A stretch of DNA of 64,000 nt from an uncultured Rikenellaceae bacterium (GCA_944326945.1 CALVFY010000005.1:49790-113789), one strand, 5' to 3'. Counted from the first letter of the stretch, positions 24,680 to 34,868 are shown. Notes: generated by a model not told the origin, from the letters alone. Numbers and translations: made by a program.

Positions 24680-26319
24680 TTGGCCGGGTTTAAGATTTCT
24701 TCGAGCCCGACCAACTGGAATATCAGATGTGCCTGACTGCTTTCGTACAATATGCCGATGGTCTGTTCATCCACACTGGTCATGCAGGAATAGCCTGCCG
24801 AGCGAAGTTCGTCCAAAAGAATCCGGTGTTTGGCGGGCCATGTCATGCCGTCGTCGAAACTGATTTTTATCCCGTGGTTGATGCGCGAGTGTTTGGAGTC
24901 GGGATTGGAAAAAAGAAGTACGCTTTTTTTCCCGCCGTCGTAACTGTGTTTATAGAGATTTCCCATACAGGCTGGTTCTATAAGCGCTTTTCTCGAAGTG
25001 GGATGCTCGCTCCATTTCCTCCCGAAATCGCGGGTTACGCAGATTGCCCTGCCGTTATGGTCTTCGTTCTCTTTGTTTGCCCCGAGGCGCATGTTCAACA
25101 TCAACGAGCCGTCCGGGAGTTGTACCACCGTGCTTTCGCTCGTACCCTTATAGGCCGGCTTACTGGATTGCCATGTCCGGCCGTGGTCCCGGCTCCAGGC
25201 AATGTTGGAAAAACCCTTTCCGGACTCATCGCGGCCCTGGGTAGGCATGACCAGTGTGCCGTCGTCCAGGGTGATCCCGTTTCCGGGCGATGGAGCCCAT
25301 AGCCACCAACTGCCTTTTTTGCCCATTTTGGTCAGGTTAACCATCGGCGACCAGGTTTTTCCGTCGTCCGAAGAACGGGTCTGGAGCACTTGGGATGTTT
25401 GTTTCACACTGTAACCCGGCTGGGAGCCCCGGGCATTCCATTGATGTATCCACTGATCGGAATTTTCATCGAGGTTTTCGATCCATTTCCCGTCTTTGTC
25501 CAATATGCCGTGCATCCATAAACCGGTAACCAGAATATCTCCCGACACGCGGTCCACCAGAATGTTGGCATCGCTGATTCCGTTGAACTTTTCCGGCAGC
25601 CCGCCCCATCGTCCCCGGTCCATGATGATTTTCATAGGTTCCCAGGTAAGCCCTTTGTCCGTGCTGCGGCTAAGGCCGATGTCCATGTGCCCCTGCAGGT
25701 CGCGATTCGAATCGTAACGTACGTCGTAGATGGCAAGCAGAGTCCCTTCGTTGGTCGTTACGATGCCCGGTATGCGGTAGGTGTGTACGCCGTCGTCGCC
25801 TTTATCCCGGACGATGACTCCCGGGCGCAGTTCCCTTTTCGGATGGACGGGGACGATCTTCGCTTCGCCTTCGGGGGTCTTTACTGCGAGACATTCCACC
25901 GTGTATTTATTGCGCAGGTCGATCGCTTCATTCATCTCCAGGAAAACCCACAGATTTATCTTGTCGTTCCCTGCGCAAGTTATTCTCCCGGTAAAGGTTA
26001 CTTCGGACGCGGGTTTCATTCGGCTGCCGTACGGTGCCACCGGCTCATAGAGAAGGCGTTTGGATGAACGAAAAACACGGACCGACCGGATATCCTCCAG
26101 GTTGTCGTTGTCCCTGAGCCCGATCGTTATCTCTTCCAGGGTGAACGGTGTGCCGTCCGCCGGAATGATCTCGATGACCAGGGCCCGGTTCATATCCTTT
26201 CCGGCCAGCACCGGGATCTGGTTTTGGTACACCTTTACAGACGGTACGGCGCCCTGCGCATAGATACAGGAGAGGAGCGTAAACAGGAACAGCCCAAAAT
26301 ATCTTTTCATATTTTTCAT
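24676..26319 (-). CDS. nanH: Exo-alpha-sialidase, GH33
   Basis: 547 residues, signal peptide to about Gly23. The N-terminal beta domain (25-160) typical of Bacteroidetes sialidases precedes the six-bladed propeller. Arg182 in YRIP, Arg411 and Arg479 form the likely carboxylate-binding triad, and Tyr510 is the likely nucleophile. Four Asp boxes are visible: SRSTDKGLTW (217-226), SSDDGKTW, SRDHGRTW and SFDDGMTW. It releases terminal sialic acid from glycoconjugates. ATG at 26319 overlaps the sulfatase stop by 4 bp; the operon also holds the sialic acid lyase. Confidence 0.95.
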   Translation of the reverse strand: MKNMKRYFGLFLFTLLSCIYAQGAVPSVKVYQNQIPVLAGKDMNRALVIEIIPADGTPFTLEEITIGLRDNDNLEDIRSVRVFRSSKRLLYEPVAPYGSRMKPASEVTFTGRITCAGNDKINLWVFLEMNEAIDLRNKYTVECLAVKTPEGEAKIVPVHPKRELRPGVIVRDKGDDGVHTYRIPGIVTTNEGTLLAIYDVRYDSNRDLQGHMDIGLSRSTDKGLTWEPMKIIMDRGRWGGLPEKFNGISDANILVDRVSGDILVTGLWMHGILDKDGKWIENLDENSDQWIHQWNARGSQPGYSVKQTSQVLQTRSSDDGKTWSPMVNLTKMGKKGSWWLWAPSPGNGITLDDGTLVMPTQGRDESGKGFSNIAWSRDHGRTWQSSKPAYKGTSESTVVQLPDGSLMLNMRLGANKENEDHNGRAICVTRDFGRKWSEHPTSRKALIEPACMGNLYKHSYDGGKKSVLLFSNPDSKHSRINHGIKISFDDGMTWPAKHRILLDELRSAGYSCMTSVDEQTIGILYESSQAHLIFQLVGLEEILNPAK

Positions 26320-27773
26320 TTCGTGTATATGCCGTTTTTATAATTTTCCACGCTTTCGAGCAACTCCTTTTCGACCTGTGTATATTGCGGGTTTCCGGCA
26401 AGGTTGCGGGTCTCTATTCCCTGCGAACCGATCAGGTACAACTCTTTTTCGTCGATATTGCCCGTAGCCAGGTTGTACCAGGCTGTAAAACGCCATTGCG
26501 GGGTGCGTACCGAGTATCCCATATGGGTTTTTATGGGTTTTGAAATCGCTCCGTAAGGCCTGACGAATTGGCTGAATGCCATGTGCCCCCAATTGTTGCC
26601 CCGATCTTCGATCACTCCTTTCAGGGATAGGCCGGCCAGTTCGCCGGGCGATTCCAATCGGCAATAATCGGCCAGCGTGGGGTATATATCGACCACCTCT
26701 ACGACCGATGTATTCATGGCCCCCATTCCTTTCGCAGCCGGTACCGAAATCACGAGGGGAACGCGGGTGTCCAGTTCGAAATTGGTCGACTTGCACCACA
26801 ATTCCTGTTCGCCCAAATGATATCCATGGTCGCCCCACAGTACGATGATCGTATTCTCTTCCAGTCCGTATGTCCGGAGTGCTTCCAGTAATTTACCCAC
26901 TTGGGTATCGACGTAACTGACACAGGCGTAATACCCCCGCCATAGCTCCTGTTCGAGTTCGGACGTGAAAGAGCCTTTGTCCGGAATATCGACATACCCC
27001 CGTAATTCGTTCGAATTATGAAAAGCTATTTCGGGACTTCCTGCCGGACGCTCCCTGTGGGTGATGCAGAATACCGTATCCCGGTACATATCCCAATATT
27101 TTTTCGGAGCATTGAAGGGCAGGTGCGGTTTGATATACCCTATTGCGAGGAAGAAAGGGTCGGATGATTTCGCCGCTTTTTTGATCAGTTGCACGGCATT
27201 GTCGGTGATTTCCCCGTCCGGATACCTGTTGTCGCGAACATCCGCCGCTTCGTGCGACACGCCCTTGCCTCCTTTGGGGGGTAAACTTCCGGGCAGCAGG
27301 TATCCCCTCCGTTCCAAAGGGATAAATTCGGTCCAGGAAACCGAATCGAAATCTCCTTTTAGCGTATGGAAGACTTTGCCGGTCCCTGCGGTGTAATACC
27401 CGTTGTCCTTGAAAAGCTGGGGAAGAGTTACCGTCCGGGGATTCTCAATCCTGAAATTGGTGAACAAATCCGTCACGCCGGTTTGGTCGGGACGCAGCCC
27501 GGTGAGCATGGACGCACGCGAAGGGTTGCTGACAGCCTGCTGGCAATAGGCATTATGGAATACGACCCCGCGCGATGCAATGGCATCCATATTCGGGGTG
27601 ATGGCATAAGGATCCGAATAGCAACCCAAAGTAGGTCTCAGGTCATCGGACAGGATAAACAATACGTTCATTTTCTTCTCCTTATGCGTCTCCTTGACTT
27701 TTTTGTTCGCCGCCTGGAGCAATCCCGGTACCAACATGATACCGAGACCTGCGATTACATGTTTTCGATCCAT
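26316..27773 (-). CDS. S-type sulfatase (iduronate-2-sulfatase-like, family S1)
   Basis: About 485 residues from ATG 27773; a start 8 codons earlier (27797) is possible. Signal peptide about 1-22, then metal-binding SDDLRPTLGCY. The maturation motif is Ser-Asn-Pro-Ser-Arg in QQAVSNPSRASMLTGLRP, so the formylglycine would come from Ser and needs an anaerobic radical-SAM maturase (anSME), which is not in this window. Later metal/substrate segments: AIGYIKPHLPF and LWGDHGYHLGEQELWCKSTN. In context it probably removes sulfate from mucin-type O-glycans; the exact linkage is unknown. Confidence 0.9.
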   Translation of the reverse strand: MDRKHVIAGLGIMLVPGLLQAANKKVKETHKEKKMNVLFILSDDLRPTLGCYSDPYAITPNMDAIASRGVVFHNAYCQQAVSNPSRASMLTGLRPDQTGVTDLFTNFRIENPRTVTLPQLFKDNGYYTAGTGKVFHTLKGDFDSVSWTEFIPLERRGYLLPGSLPPKGGKGVSHEAADVRDNRYPDGEITDNAVQLIKKAAKSSDPFFLAIGYIKPHLPFNAPKKYWDMYRDTVFCITHRERPAGSPEIAFHNSNELRGYVDIPDKGSFTSELEQELWRGYYACVSYVDTQVGKLLEALRTYGLEENTIIVLWGDHGYHLGEQELWCKSTNFELDTRVPLVISVPAAKGMGAMNTSVVEVVDIYPTLADYCRLESPGELAGLSLKGVIEDRGNNWGHMAFSQFVRPYGAISKPIKTHMGYSVRTPQWRFTAWYNLATGNIDEKELYLIGSQGIETRNLAGNPQYTQVEKELLESVENYKNGIYTK

Positions 27774-27813
27774 TTTCAGACAATCGGGTTTAATCATTTA
27801 CAGAGAAAATTCT

Positions 27814-28764
27814 CTAGGCCCTGCCATTCACTACCTGTCCTGGACGTACGGGCCGGGACACGGTTGCATAATCGAGCATGTTGAGTTCTTCGATCTCTTT
27901 TTCCAGTTCCCTGTACTCTTCGGGCAGGAAGGGAACGACCGGTATCCGGCACTCCCCGCAAGCGATCCCTGCAATGTTCATAATGGCTTTGCCGCCCCTG
28001 ACTCCGCCACCGTGGCGGTTGAGCACGTCGACCAGCTTCACGGATTGCAATTGAGCCTGCCGCGCCCGCTCCATATCGCCTGCCATAAACGAATCCACCA
28101 CGTTACGATATACTGAAGGAATGTAGTTGTAGGTACTTCCCACGGCAGAACGGACTCCCAGCGAAAGACCGCATAACAGGGTCTCGTCATAGCCGTGAAA
28201 AACTTCCAGACCCGGTCCTGCCTTCATGCATTTCTGCATGTCGTACAGGTCGAAATGGGTGAATTTTACCCCTGCGAAGTTCGGGATCGAGGCTTTGGCC
28301 AGCGTTACCACCTCGCTCGCCGCCACGTTTACTCCGGTTACGGAGGGGATATGGTAGAAATAGAAAGGGGTATGGGGCGCGGCTGCGGCTATCGGTTTCA
28401 GGTATTCCAGAAGCCCGGAGGCTGTGGCCGGCCTGAAAAAAGAAGGGGCGAATGCGGCGATAGCCTTCGCTCCGATCGCTTGGGCATGGGCCGCCAGTGC
28501 GGTACATTCCCGAATGGCGTTGCCTCCGACATGAACGATAATGTCGAGTTTGTCCCCGGAGGTCTCCACCCATTTTTCTGCTATCGTCCGGCGCTCTTGT
28601 TCCGACATCGATACCGCTTCACCCGTGGTGCCGCAGATAAAAACTCCCGTTATTTTGTTGGCGGCCAAATGGGTGCCGTAAGCTTCTATGACAGACGCGT
28701 TGAGCCGACCGTTACGGTCGAAAGGGGTGAAAGGGGCTGCAATAAGCCTGAATTGATTCTGCAT
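27814..28764 (-). CDS. nanA: N-acetylneuraminate lyase (DHDPS family)
   Basis: 316 residues, class I aldolase barrel. Signature GTTGE at 45-49, Tyr137 in YFYHIP and Schiff-base Lys167 in GVKFT, followed by HFDLYDMQ as in sialic acid lyases. It splits N-acetylneuraminate to ManNAc and pyruvate in the cytoplasm. No signal peptide. The lyase identity rather than dihydrodipicolinate synthase is supported by YHIP and the neighbouring sialidase, mutarotase and O-acetylesterase. ManNAc 2-epimerase is not encoded nearby. Confidence 0.92.
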   Translation of the reverse strand: MQNQFRLIAAPFTPFDRNGRLNASVIEAYGTHLAANKITGVFICGTTGEAVSMSEQERRTIAEKWVETSGDKLDIIVHVGGNAIRECTALAAHAQAIGAKAIAAFAPSFFRPATASGLLEYLKPIAAAAPHTPFYFYHIPSVTGVNVAASEVVTLAKASIPNFAGVKFTHFDLYDMQKCMKAGPGLEVFHGYDETLLCGLSLGVRSAVGSTYNYIPSVYRNVVDSFMAGDMERARQAQLQSVKLVDVLNRHGGGVRGGKAIMNIAGIACGECRIPVVPFLPEEYRELEKEIEELNMLDYATVSRPVRPGQVVNGRA

Positions 28765-28828
28765 GTTTGTTTGAATTGAAAAGATTATTCTATACCGAAA
28801 TAGCTCATGACAGGATGCCGTTCCGTAA

Positions 28829-29944
28829 TTACGGTCGTTTCTTTATCGTTACGGTTACCTCCCTCGTTATGTTGTATTGCTCTTTGCTATTGGCATTCGT
28901 AGCCAGGAAAACCGCTTTGTAGGTGCCGGCTTTCTCATAGATGTGGCTGTGCCCCGTCAGGGTAGGCTCGTGAAATGCCTTGATGGGCAGCCCCCAATCG
29001 GGACCGATATTGATTTTTTCACTGGGAACGTTTATCGGTTTCGATATGGCCCACATCTGGTAAGGTTCGGTGATCGGCTGATCCGCGGGGCTGTTGAAAT
29101 AGATCTGTCCCCGTGCTCCGCCGAAAATGTTGAGCCGGCTGGTGCTGGGCGTAACGCCGTCCCCCTGCATCGGGAAAGGTCCGAAATGGGCGGCAAGAAA
29201 GTCGTTTTTGTTGGCATGCGTGAAAATCTCGATAGGATTTCCTTCTTCCGGATAGGCTTTGAACCTGAATTCGAAAATACTGAACCGTAACCGTTTGGTG
29301 TCTCGAGTTCCTTCGAATGCCGGCATATTCAACACGAATGCGATATACATCGGACGACCGTCCACGACCAGATCGGTAAGATCTCCGTATCCCGAATCGG
29401 TGTCGCCGTCCGTATCACTCCTCTTTACGGTCGTACCCCACTGGAAACGGTCGCTGACATCGATCCAGGTAGCAGCCTGGATGGCCTCTTTGGAATACCC
29501 TTCCCGGTCTGTGAGACCGAGGTAGAATCCGATCCCTTTTTCCCCTGAAAAATCGGTAGAAACCATCATCCTCGCACGTAATTTCCCGTTTTCATCGATC
29601 GGGGACATGGTCGAATTTCCGAATCCGGTAGTGGGCGCATTGGGGGTCGAGTCGTAGAAAATGGATTTAAATGTCGCGATCAGCTTTCCTACGCCGGTAT
29701 ATCTGTCGCATCCGTAATAATCCATGTCGTGGCCCACTTCCCCTGAAAAGAACGAAACCAAGTCAGCATTGCCTGTAATTTCAAACCTGACGGCATCGCC
29801 CTCGTAATATTCGCCCTCCTGCAATTTCACTTCGAATTCGGGCACCGTTACATCATAGGCGTCTTCACAAGAGCAAAAGAGGCCTGCAACCACAACCGTC
29901 ATTGCCAGGCTTTCTGAAATTTTGTTTATGATCGTTGTTTTCAT
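28829..29944 (-). CDS. DUF5017 surface lipoprotein of the sialoglycan locus
   Basis: 371 residues from ATG 29944; an upstream ATG at 29974 would add ten residues ahead of a good signal. Lipobox VVAGLFCSC gives acylated Cys at about residue 24. DUF5017-type segments: VPEFEVKLQEGEYYEGDAVR, FEITGNADLVSFFSGEVGH. A beta-rich C-terminus closes with AVFLATNANSKEQYNI, PKD/Ig-like. Members usually sit just after susD and are thought to be surface glycan-binding partners (SusE position). Direct function is not established. Confidence 0.82.
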   Translation of the reverse strand: MKTTIINKISESLAMTVVVAGLFCSCEDAYDVTVPEFEVKLQEGEYYEGDAVRFEITGNADLVSFFSGEVGHDMDYYGCDRYTGVGKLIATFKSIFYDSTPNAPTTGFGNSTMSPIDENGKLRARMMVSTDFSGEKGIGFYLGLTDREGYSKEAIQAATWIDVSDRFQWGTTVKRSDTDGDTDSGYGDLTDLVVDGRPMYIAFVLNMPAFEGTRDTKRLRFSIFEFRFKAYPEEGNPIEIFTHANKNDFLAAHFGPFPMQGDGVTPSTSRLNIFGGARGQIYFNSPADQPITEPYQMWAISKPINVPSEKINIGPDWGLPIKAFHEPTLTGHSHIYEKAGTYKAVFLATNANSKEQYNITREVTVTIKKRP

Positions 29945-29967
29945 GATTTTGAATCGGTTTAATGAAA

Positions 29968-31584
29968 TTACCATCCGGGATTTTGTTTGAGTTTTCGGTT
30001 TACGACGAGTTCATAGCTCGGGATGGGCCATAATACATCGCGCCGTTGTACATTGCCGAAATAAGCCTTTGCGTAGGTGTAGAACGAGCCATTATTGGGA
30101 GGTAGCATTTTGTATTGGTACTGCATCTGTTCGTAGAATATGCCCCAGCGGATCAGGTCGTCCTTGCGCAGCATTTCATAGGCCAGTTCGCGCACCCTTT
30201 CCCCGCGGATTTCCATTGCCAGGTTCTCTTTGGAGAGTACCGGGAAATCGACATTTTCGTTCTTTTCTTTGATCGGTACTCCGTAACCCCGCCTGCGTAC
30301 CATGTTCATGCATTCGTAAGCAAAGGCCAGGTCCATCTCGCTGTTGTTCTCCGGATCGCACGCAACGGCTTCGGCATAGGTAAGCAGAACCTCGGCATAA
30401 CGCAGTACCGGCCAGTTGCACGGGGTGTCGTAACGGGACTTGTTTGGGCTTTGATTCACCTCCTCGTGCCTGCGGAACTTGGAGCAGAAGCGGTTGAGCA
30501 CGGTACTGCCCGGGGTAACGGGATTCACATACTCCCCGTTCGCGTTATAAGTGAACAGGTTTACCGTTCGCCCGAAACGTTTATCGTTCTCCTGGTCGAA
30601 ATACTCGAATACGACATCGGTACAGCGGACGCCTCCGGTAATATATCCGGTCGGCGAGGCTGGGTTCGGGTCGTGGGCGACGCCCATGCCGATCGGGATT
30701 CCGCTAGCTACCGAACCGTACAGACCGGTGCCGTCGCCCCAGAATTCCACTTCGAAGATACACTCCTTGATGTCGTACACGTCGCGCACCAGGTTATAGA
30801 ATATGTTGTCGTAACTGGGATTGAGTTCATGAAATTTCGTCTCGATGACTTTGCGGGCAAAACTTGCCGATAGAGCGTACATTCCCTCCATCTCGTAAGG
30901 TTTTCCGGCAGCATAGAGGCATACCCGGGCCAGAATTCCATATACAGCCGACTGATTGACAACTCCTCCGTAACCGGCTTGCTCGGCTGTCCTGACCATC
31001 GGGGCCGCTTCCCTCATCTCTTTTATGATCCAGCGGTAGATGTCCGGGGCCGGGGTCTGGGGAATCATCGTGCTTTGTTCGCTCAGGTCGGAATCGGGAG
31101 TGATGAGTACCAGGGGAATGTCCCCGAAACGAATAACCAGCATGAAGTAGTAAAATGCCCTCAGAAAACGCGCTTGCCCGACGATCTCATCCAATCCTTC
31201 GATCTCTGCCTGCGGATCCAGTGCATCGACGGCTTCCAAAAGCATGTTGGCACGCCCGATCCCCAGGTAAAAATTACGCCAGTAATCGCGTACATGTACA
31301 TCCGAGGCCACTACGTTATAGTCCGTCACGCAGTTCTTCCCGTTTACGAACGTCGAATATCCCAGGTCGGCCATCAGTCCCAACCTGCCGGGAATATAGG
31401 TTCCGTACAATTTGGCATTGTTCATCACCTGGTACACCCCCATAAGGGCCGTATTGAAATCCTCCTTGGTTTTGTAGTAATTTTTGGGTTGTACGAAATC
31501 CTGCGGTTCCACATCCAGAAAACTGCATGAAGATACGGAGAGGGATGCCAACAATCCCAGCACTATATATTTTATACTTTTCAT
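29968..31584 (-). CDS. susD: RagB/SusD-family glycan-binding lipoprotein
   Basis: 538 residues. Lipoprotein signal with Cys in LSVSSCSFLDVEPQDF; SusD N-terminus PKNYYKTKEDFNTALMGVYQ and C-terminal RadB/SusD segments (VLLTYAEAV, RVRELAYEMLRKDDLIRWG, LWPIPSYELVVN). SusD proteins form the lid of the SusC channel and bind the target glycan at the surface. It follows susC by 24 nt and precedes DUF5017 by 23 nt. Confidence 0.95.
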   Translation of the reverse strand: MKSIKYIVLGLLASLSVSSCSFLDVEPQDFVQPKNYYKTKEDFNTALMGVYQVMNNAKLYGTYIPGRLGLMADLGYSTFVNGKNCVTDYNVVASDVHVRDYWRNFYLGIGRANMLLEAVDALDPQAEIEGLDEIVGQARFLRAFYYFMLVIRFGDIPLVLITPDSDLSEQSTMIPQTPAPDIYRWIIKEMREAAPMVRTAEQAGYGGVVNQSAVYGILARVCLYAAGKPYEMEGMYALSASFARKVIETKFHELNPSYDNIFYNLVRDVYDIKECIFEVEFWGDGTGLYGSVASGIPIGMGVAHDPNPASPTGYITGGVRCTDVVFEYFDQENDKRFGRTVNLFTYNANGEYVNPVTPGSTVLNRFCSKFRRHEEVNQSPNKSRYDTPCNWPVLRYAEVLLTYAEAVACDPENNSEMDLAFAYECMNMVRRRGYGVPIKEKNENVDFPVLSKENLAMEIRGERVRELAYEMLRKDDLIRWGIFYEQMQYQYKMLPPNNGSFYTYAKAYFGNVQRRDVLWPIPSYELVVNRKLKQNPGW

Positions 31585-31608
31585 CTTTGTCGCTTTTGTA
31601 AAAAGTGG

Positions 31609-34600
31609 TTAAAATGTTGCCTTTATGCCCAGGGAGAAGATCCTGTTGCGCGGATAAGCTGTATAGTCGAATCCGGGCGTGAGTATCGAGTGTCTGGTCG
31701 ATACTTCGGGATCGGGACCCGAATAATTCGTCCATGTCCACAGGTTCTGCCCTGAAACGGTTATGGCCAGGCTGGCGAGTTTAATTTTGTTTACGATCTT
31801 TTGAGGGAGAGAATAGGTGAGGTTCACTGTCTTGAGCCTCAGATAGGAACCGTCCTCGATAGTCCGGCTCGACCAGAAGCCGCGGGGACCGGCTCCGCCC
31901 GCCCGGTAATTCTTGCTGTCCTGGTTGTCCATCGACCAGCGGTCGGCATACGAGGCCAACTGATTGATGCTGCGGTTCATCATATAGTCTCCCTCGAACA
32001 CGATCCGGTTGGCATTCATCATGTCGTGGCCGTAGGCCCATTGGAAAAAGATATTCAGGCTGAGGTTGCCGTAAACGAAATTGTTGTTGAATCCGCCGGT
32101 ATGTATCGGCTGGCAACGACCCAGTACGACTCTGTCGTAGTCGTTAATCGTTCCGTCGCCGTTGATATCCCTGTATTTGATATCGCCCGGCTTGATGCCG
32201 GCTTTTCCGCTGGTTCCGCCGTTATCCGCAATATGGCTTTTAAGCACATAGTTGCCGTCAACCATGTCGAAATCAGAGAGTTGGTAAACCCCGTCGCATA
32301 TCAGTCCGAAGAACGATGCTGCAGGACCTCCTACCCGGGCGATATACAGAGGAACGTCGCTGAAGTTGGCGCCGAATCCCACTTTCGAGAGCATATTGTT
32401 TTCCCCGTCCGCCAGTTTCAATATCCGGTTGCGGTTGAATGAGATGTTGAAATCCGAATTCCATTGAAATTTCGGGGTCCTGATGTTTATCGTATTGAGT
32501 GTGAGTTCGAAACCGTCGTTGCGGATGTTTCCGATGTTCATGGTTTCGGTGGCCATACCGCTCGAATAGGGCATGTTTTTACGCAGCAGAAGATCATCTG
32601 TGTTTTTGCGGTATAATTCGAAGGTGAGGTCTATGCGTTGTTTGAACAGCCCCAGTTCATAGGCGAGATTGTAAAAAGTGGTGGTTTCCCATTTCAGGGC
32701 CGAATTGCCAAATGACGAGATTGTCGAGGCTCTCGACGGCGTAGCGTTGTTCATCGAATAGTAGCTTTTTTTCTGAATCGAGGGCAGGTAGGCGAAATCA
32801 CTCACCCGGTTGTTTCCGGTAACTCCGTAACCGAAACGGAATTTGGATTTGTAGATCACTTTCTGTCGCTTCATGAACGGTTCGTTGTGCATGTTCCAGG
32901 AGACGGCAACTGCCGGGAAACTGCCCCATTTACGTCCGGGTGCGAATTTCGACGAACCGTCGGCCCGGAAAGTCAGGGTCAGGTAATAGCGTGCCAAATA
33001 CTGGTAGTCGAACCGGCCCAGAAACGACATCATCCTGTTTGAGGAAAGCGTGGCTATCGGAGCACCGGGAATACCTTCGTCGATTCCGCTGAGGCCCAGC
33101 GATTCGTCCGGGATAAGCGTCGTATTGTATTGGTAGCGATCCGATTTGTTCTGTTCGATGGTAAATCCTCCGAGCACCTTGAAGTTGTGGGGTCCGTATT
33201 TGTTGCTCCAGGTAAGGGTGTTCTCGTTCATCCAACCATACCGGGTGGTTTCACTGAACAGACCGGTAACCCTCGTGTCGGCATTGGCTGGCCTCGGATA
33301 TCCTTTGTATGTCAGTGAATTATGAAATTGCTCCAATCGGCTTATGCTTCGTGTGCTTCCGCCGCGGATCACCAGCCTTAGATTCTTGTGGATATCGTAA
33401 TTCAACGAAACATTACCGGTTATACTGGTCCATTTATTCGTATTTACCTCATTGCGGGCCGATACGTCGGGAGTGAGTTTCGCGACATCCCCCGATTCGT
33501 CGGTCTCGATGTCATCAACCTGCAAGCCGTTTACCCACACCGCAGGATAGGACCATGTACGGTAAACTATCGTCGAGTTCGGGTTGGATTCATTCGAAGG
33601 TACCTGTCCCTGGCGTTTGTTGGTACTGTAATTTCCCGACAACTGGATACTTACCTTTTTGCCGAATTTCTGGATCAAAGAGAACCGGGCCTGGTATTTT
33701 TCGAAGTCGGAACCTACGATTACTCCGTCCTGCTTGGCATACGACCCCGATACGATGTATTTGGTCGTTTTCGTTCCTCCCGAAACCGATACGCTGTGGT
33801 TGTGTTGGGAGGCCGTACGGAATACCTTACTCTGCATGTCTGTAGATGCGATATTCCGGTAATCTTCGAGTGTCCGGCCGGGCCTTGTTAAAAACCGTGC
33901 CGTATTGTCTGCGTTGAGTTCGAGCATAAGCTTCACATAATCATAAGGCTCCATCAGGTCCATCATGGCAGCCGGAGTCTGAAGTCCGAACGAACCGTTG
34001 TAGCTGACTTGTGCCTTGCCTTCTTTCCCTTGCCGGGTGTCGATCAGGATCACTCCGTTGGCGCCCCGGGACCCGTAGATCGCAGTCGAGGAAGCATCTT
34101 TGAGTACGACTATGGAGGCTATATCCGAGGGATTGATATCCGACATGTTAAAAGTCTCCATCGGGAAGCCGTCGATCACATACAGCGGGGCGTTACTCTG
34201 GGTGAGCGAACTGGGTCCCCGGATAATGATTTTCGAATCCTTGCCGGGCTGGCCGTCGACCGAAGAGACATTCACTCCGGCGATACGACCGGCAAGAGCC
34301 TGGTCGATTGATACCACCGGAGCTTTCATGACATCATCCATGTTTACGACTTCTACCGAACCGGTAAGGTCCTGCACCCGTGAAGAACCGTAGCCGATAA
34401 CTACCACGGTCTCGAGAGCATTGTCGATTTCTTTGAGCGACACATCTACGACTGTTCTGCTTCCGACAACCATCTTGACAGTTTGGTAACCCAGCATACT
34501 GAACACAAGGGTATCTTTTGCCGAGGCGGAAATAACATAACGTCCCTCTCCGTTGGTCGCTACTCCACGCGCGGTTCCCGCCACGACAACCGAGGCCCCG

Positions 34601-34767
34601 ATGAGAGGGTTGCTGTTCTCGTCGATGACAATTCCCCTGACCGTCCGGTCCTGAGCCGAAACATTCGACAGATGGAATACTCCTCCGGATAACACAGCCA
34701 CCATCAGGACAAAAAATAATCGTGCGGAGGCACAACGCTTTCTGTCAATTTGTCGAAGTTGATTCAT
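31609..34767 (-). CDS. susC: SusC/RagA-family TonB-dependent outer membrane transporter
   Basis: 1052 residues. A signal peptide (to about residue 38, NVSAQ) precedes a CarboxypepD_reg-like domain (VRGIVIDENSNPLIGASVVV, 43-120). The plug (about 130-250) contains VVIGYGSSRVQDLTGSVE and LKDASSTAIYGSRGANGVIL. The 22-strand barrel ends RIFSLGIKATF. It imports oligosaccharides through the outer membrane with SusD and TonB energy. First gene of the eleven-gene operon that runs to 15979; no ECF sigma signalling domain is seen at the N-terminus. Confidence 0.96.
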   Translation of the reverse strand: MNQLRQIDRKRCASARLFFVLMVAVLSGGVFHLSNVSAQDRTVRGIVIDENSNPLIGASVVVAGTARGVATNGEGRYVISASAKDTLVFSMLGYQTVKMVVGSRTVVDVSLKEIDNALETVVVIGYGSSRVQDLTGSVEVVNMDDVMKAPVVSIDQALAGRIAGVNVSSVDGQPGKDSKIIIRGPSSLTQSNAPLYVIDGFPMETFNMSDINPSDIASIVVLKDASSTAIYGSRGANGVILIDTRQGKEGKAQVSYNGSFGLQTPAAMMDLMEPYDYVKLMLELNADNTARFLTRPGRTLEDYRNIASTDMQSKVFRTASQHNHSVSVSGGTKTTKYIVSGSYAKQDGVIVGSDFEKYQARFSLIQKFGKKVSIQLSGNYSTNKRQGQVPSNESNPNSTIVYRTWSYPAVWVNGLQVDDIETDESGDVAKLTPDVSARNEVNTNKWTSITGNVSLNYDIHKNLRLVIRGGSTRSISRLEQFHNSLTYKGYPRPANADTRVTGLFSETTRYGWMNENTLTWSNKYGPHNFKVLGGFTIEQNKSDRYQYNTTLIPDESLGLSGIDEGIPGAPIATLSSNRMMSFLGRFDYQYLARYYLTLTFRADGSSKFAPGRKWGSFPAVAVSWNMHNEPFMKRQKVIYKSKFRFGYGVTGNNRVSDFAYLPSIQKKSYYSMNNATPSRASTISSFGNSALKWETTTFYNLAYELGLFKQRIDLTFELYRKNTDDLLLRKNMPYSSGMATETMNIGNIRNDGFELTLNTINIRTPKFQWNSDFNISFNRNRILKLADGENNMLSKVGFGANFSDVPLYIARVGGPAASFFGLICDGVYQLSDFDMVDGNYVLKSHIADNGGTSGKAGIKPGDIKYRDINGDGTINDYDRVVLGRCQPIHTGGFNNNFVYGNLSLNIFFQWAYGHDMMNANRIVFEGDYMMNRSINQLASYADRWSMDNQDSKNYRAGGAGPRGFWSSRTIEDGSYLRLKTVNLTYSLPQKIVNKIKLASLAITVSGQNLWTWTNYSGPDPEVSTRHSILTPGFDYTAYPRNRIFSLGIKATF

Positions 34768-34825
34768 ATAAAAATTAGTTTTAGTTAGTAATCGATCTGT
34801 TCCGGAATATATTTCCGCTCGAAAG

Positions 34826-34855
34826 CTTGTTTATAAATTATATTTATTATATTTG
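34826..34855 (+). promoter_or_regulatory. Promoter of the GH106-like gene
   Basis: CTTG at 34826-34829, 18-nt spacer, TATATTTG at 34848-34855; mirror image of the susC promoter around the shared palindrome. The leader would be about 140 nt and A+T-rich. Confidence 0.55.
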
Positions 34856-34868
34856 TATGACAAATATA
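34848..34868. promoter_or_regulatory. Perfect 21-bp palindromic operator over divergent promoters
   Basis: TATATTTGT-ATG-ACAAATATA: 9-bp arms, 3-nt centre. The core TTGTATGACAA fits the FadR/GntR consensus TNGTNNNACNA. The arms are at the same time the -7 boxes of both divergent promoters, so a bound repressor would block susC and the GH106-like gene together. Related sites lie at 38836-38850 and 38680-38694. Confidence 0.75.
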
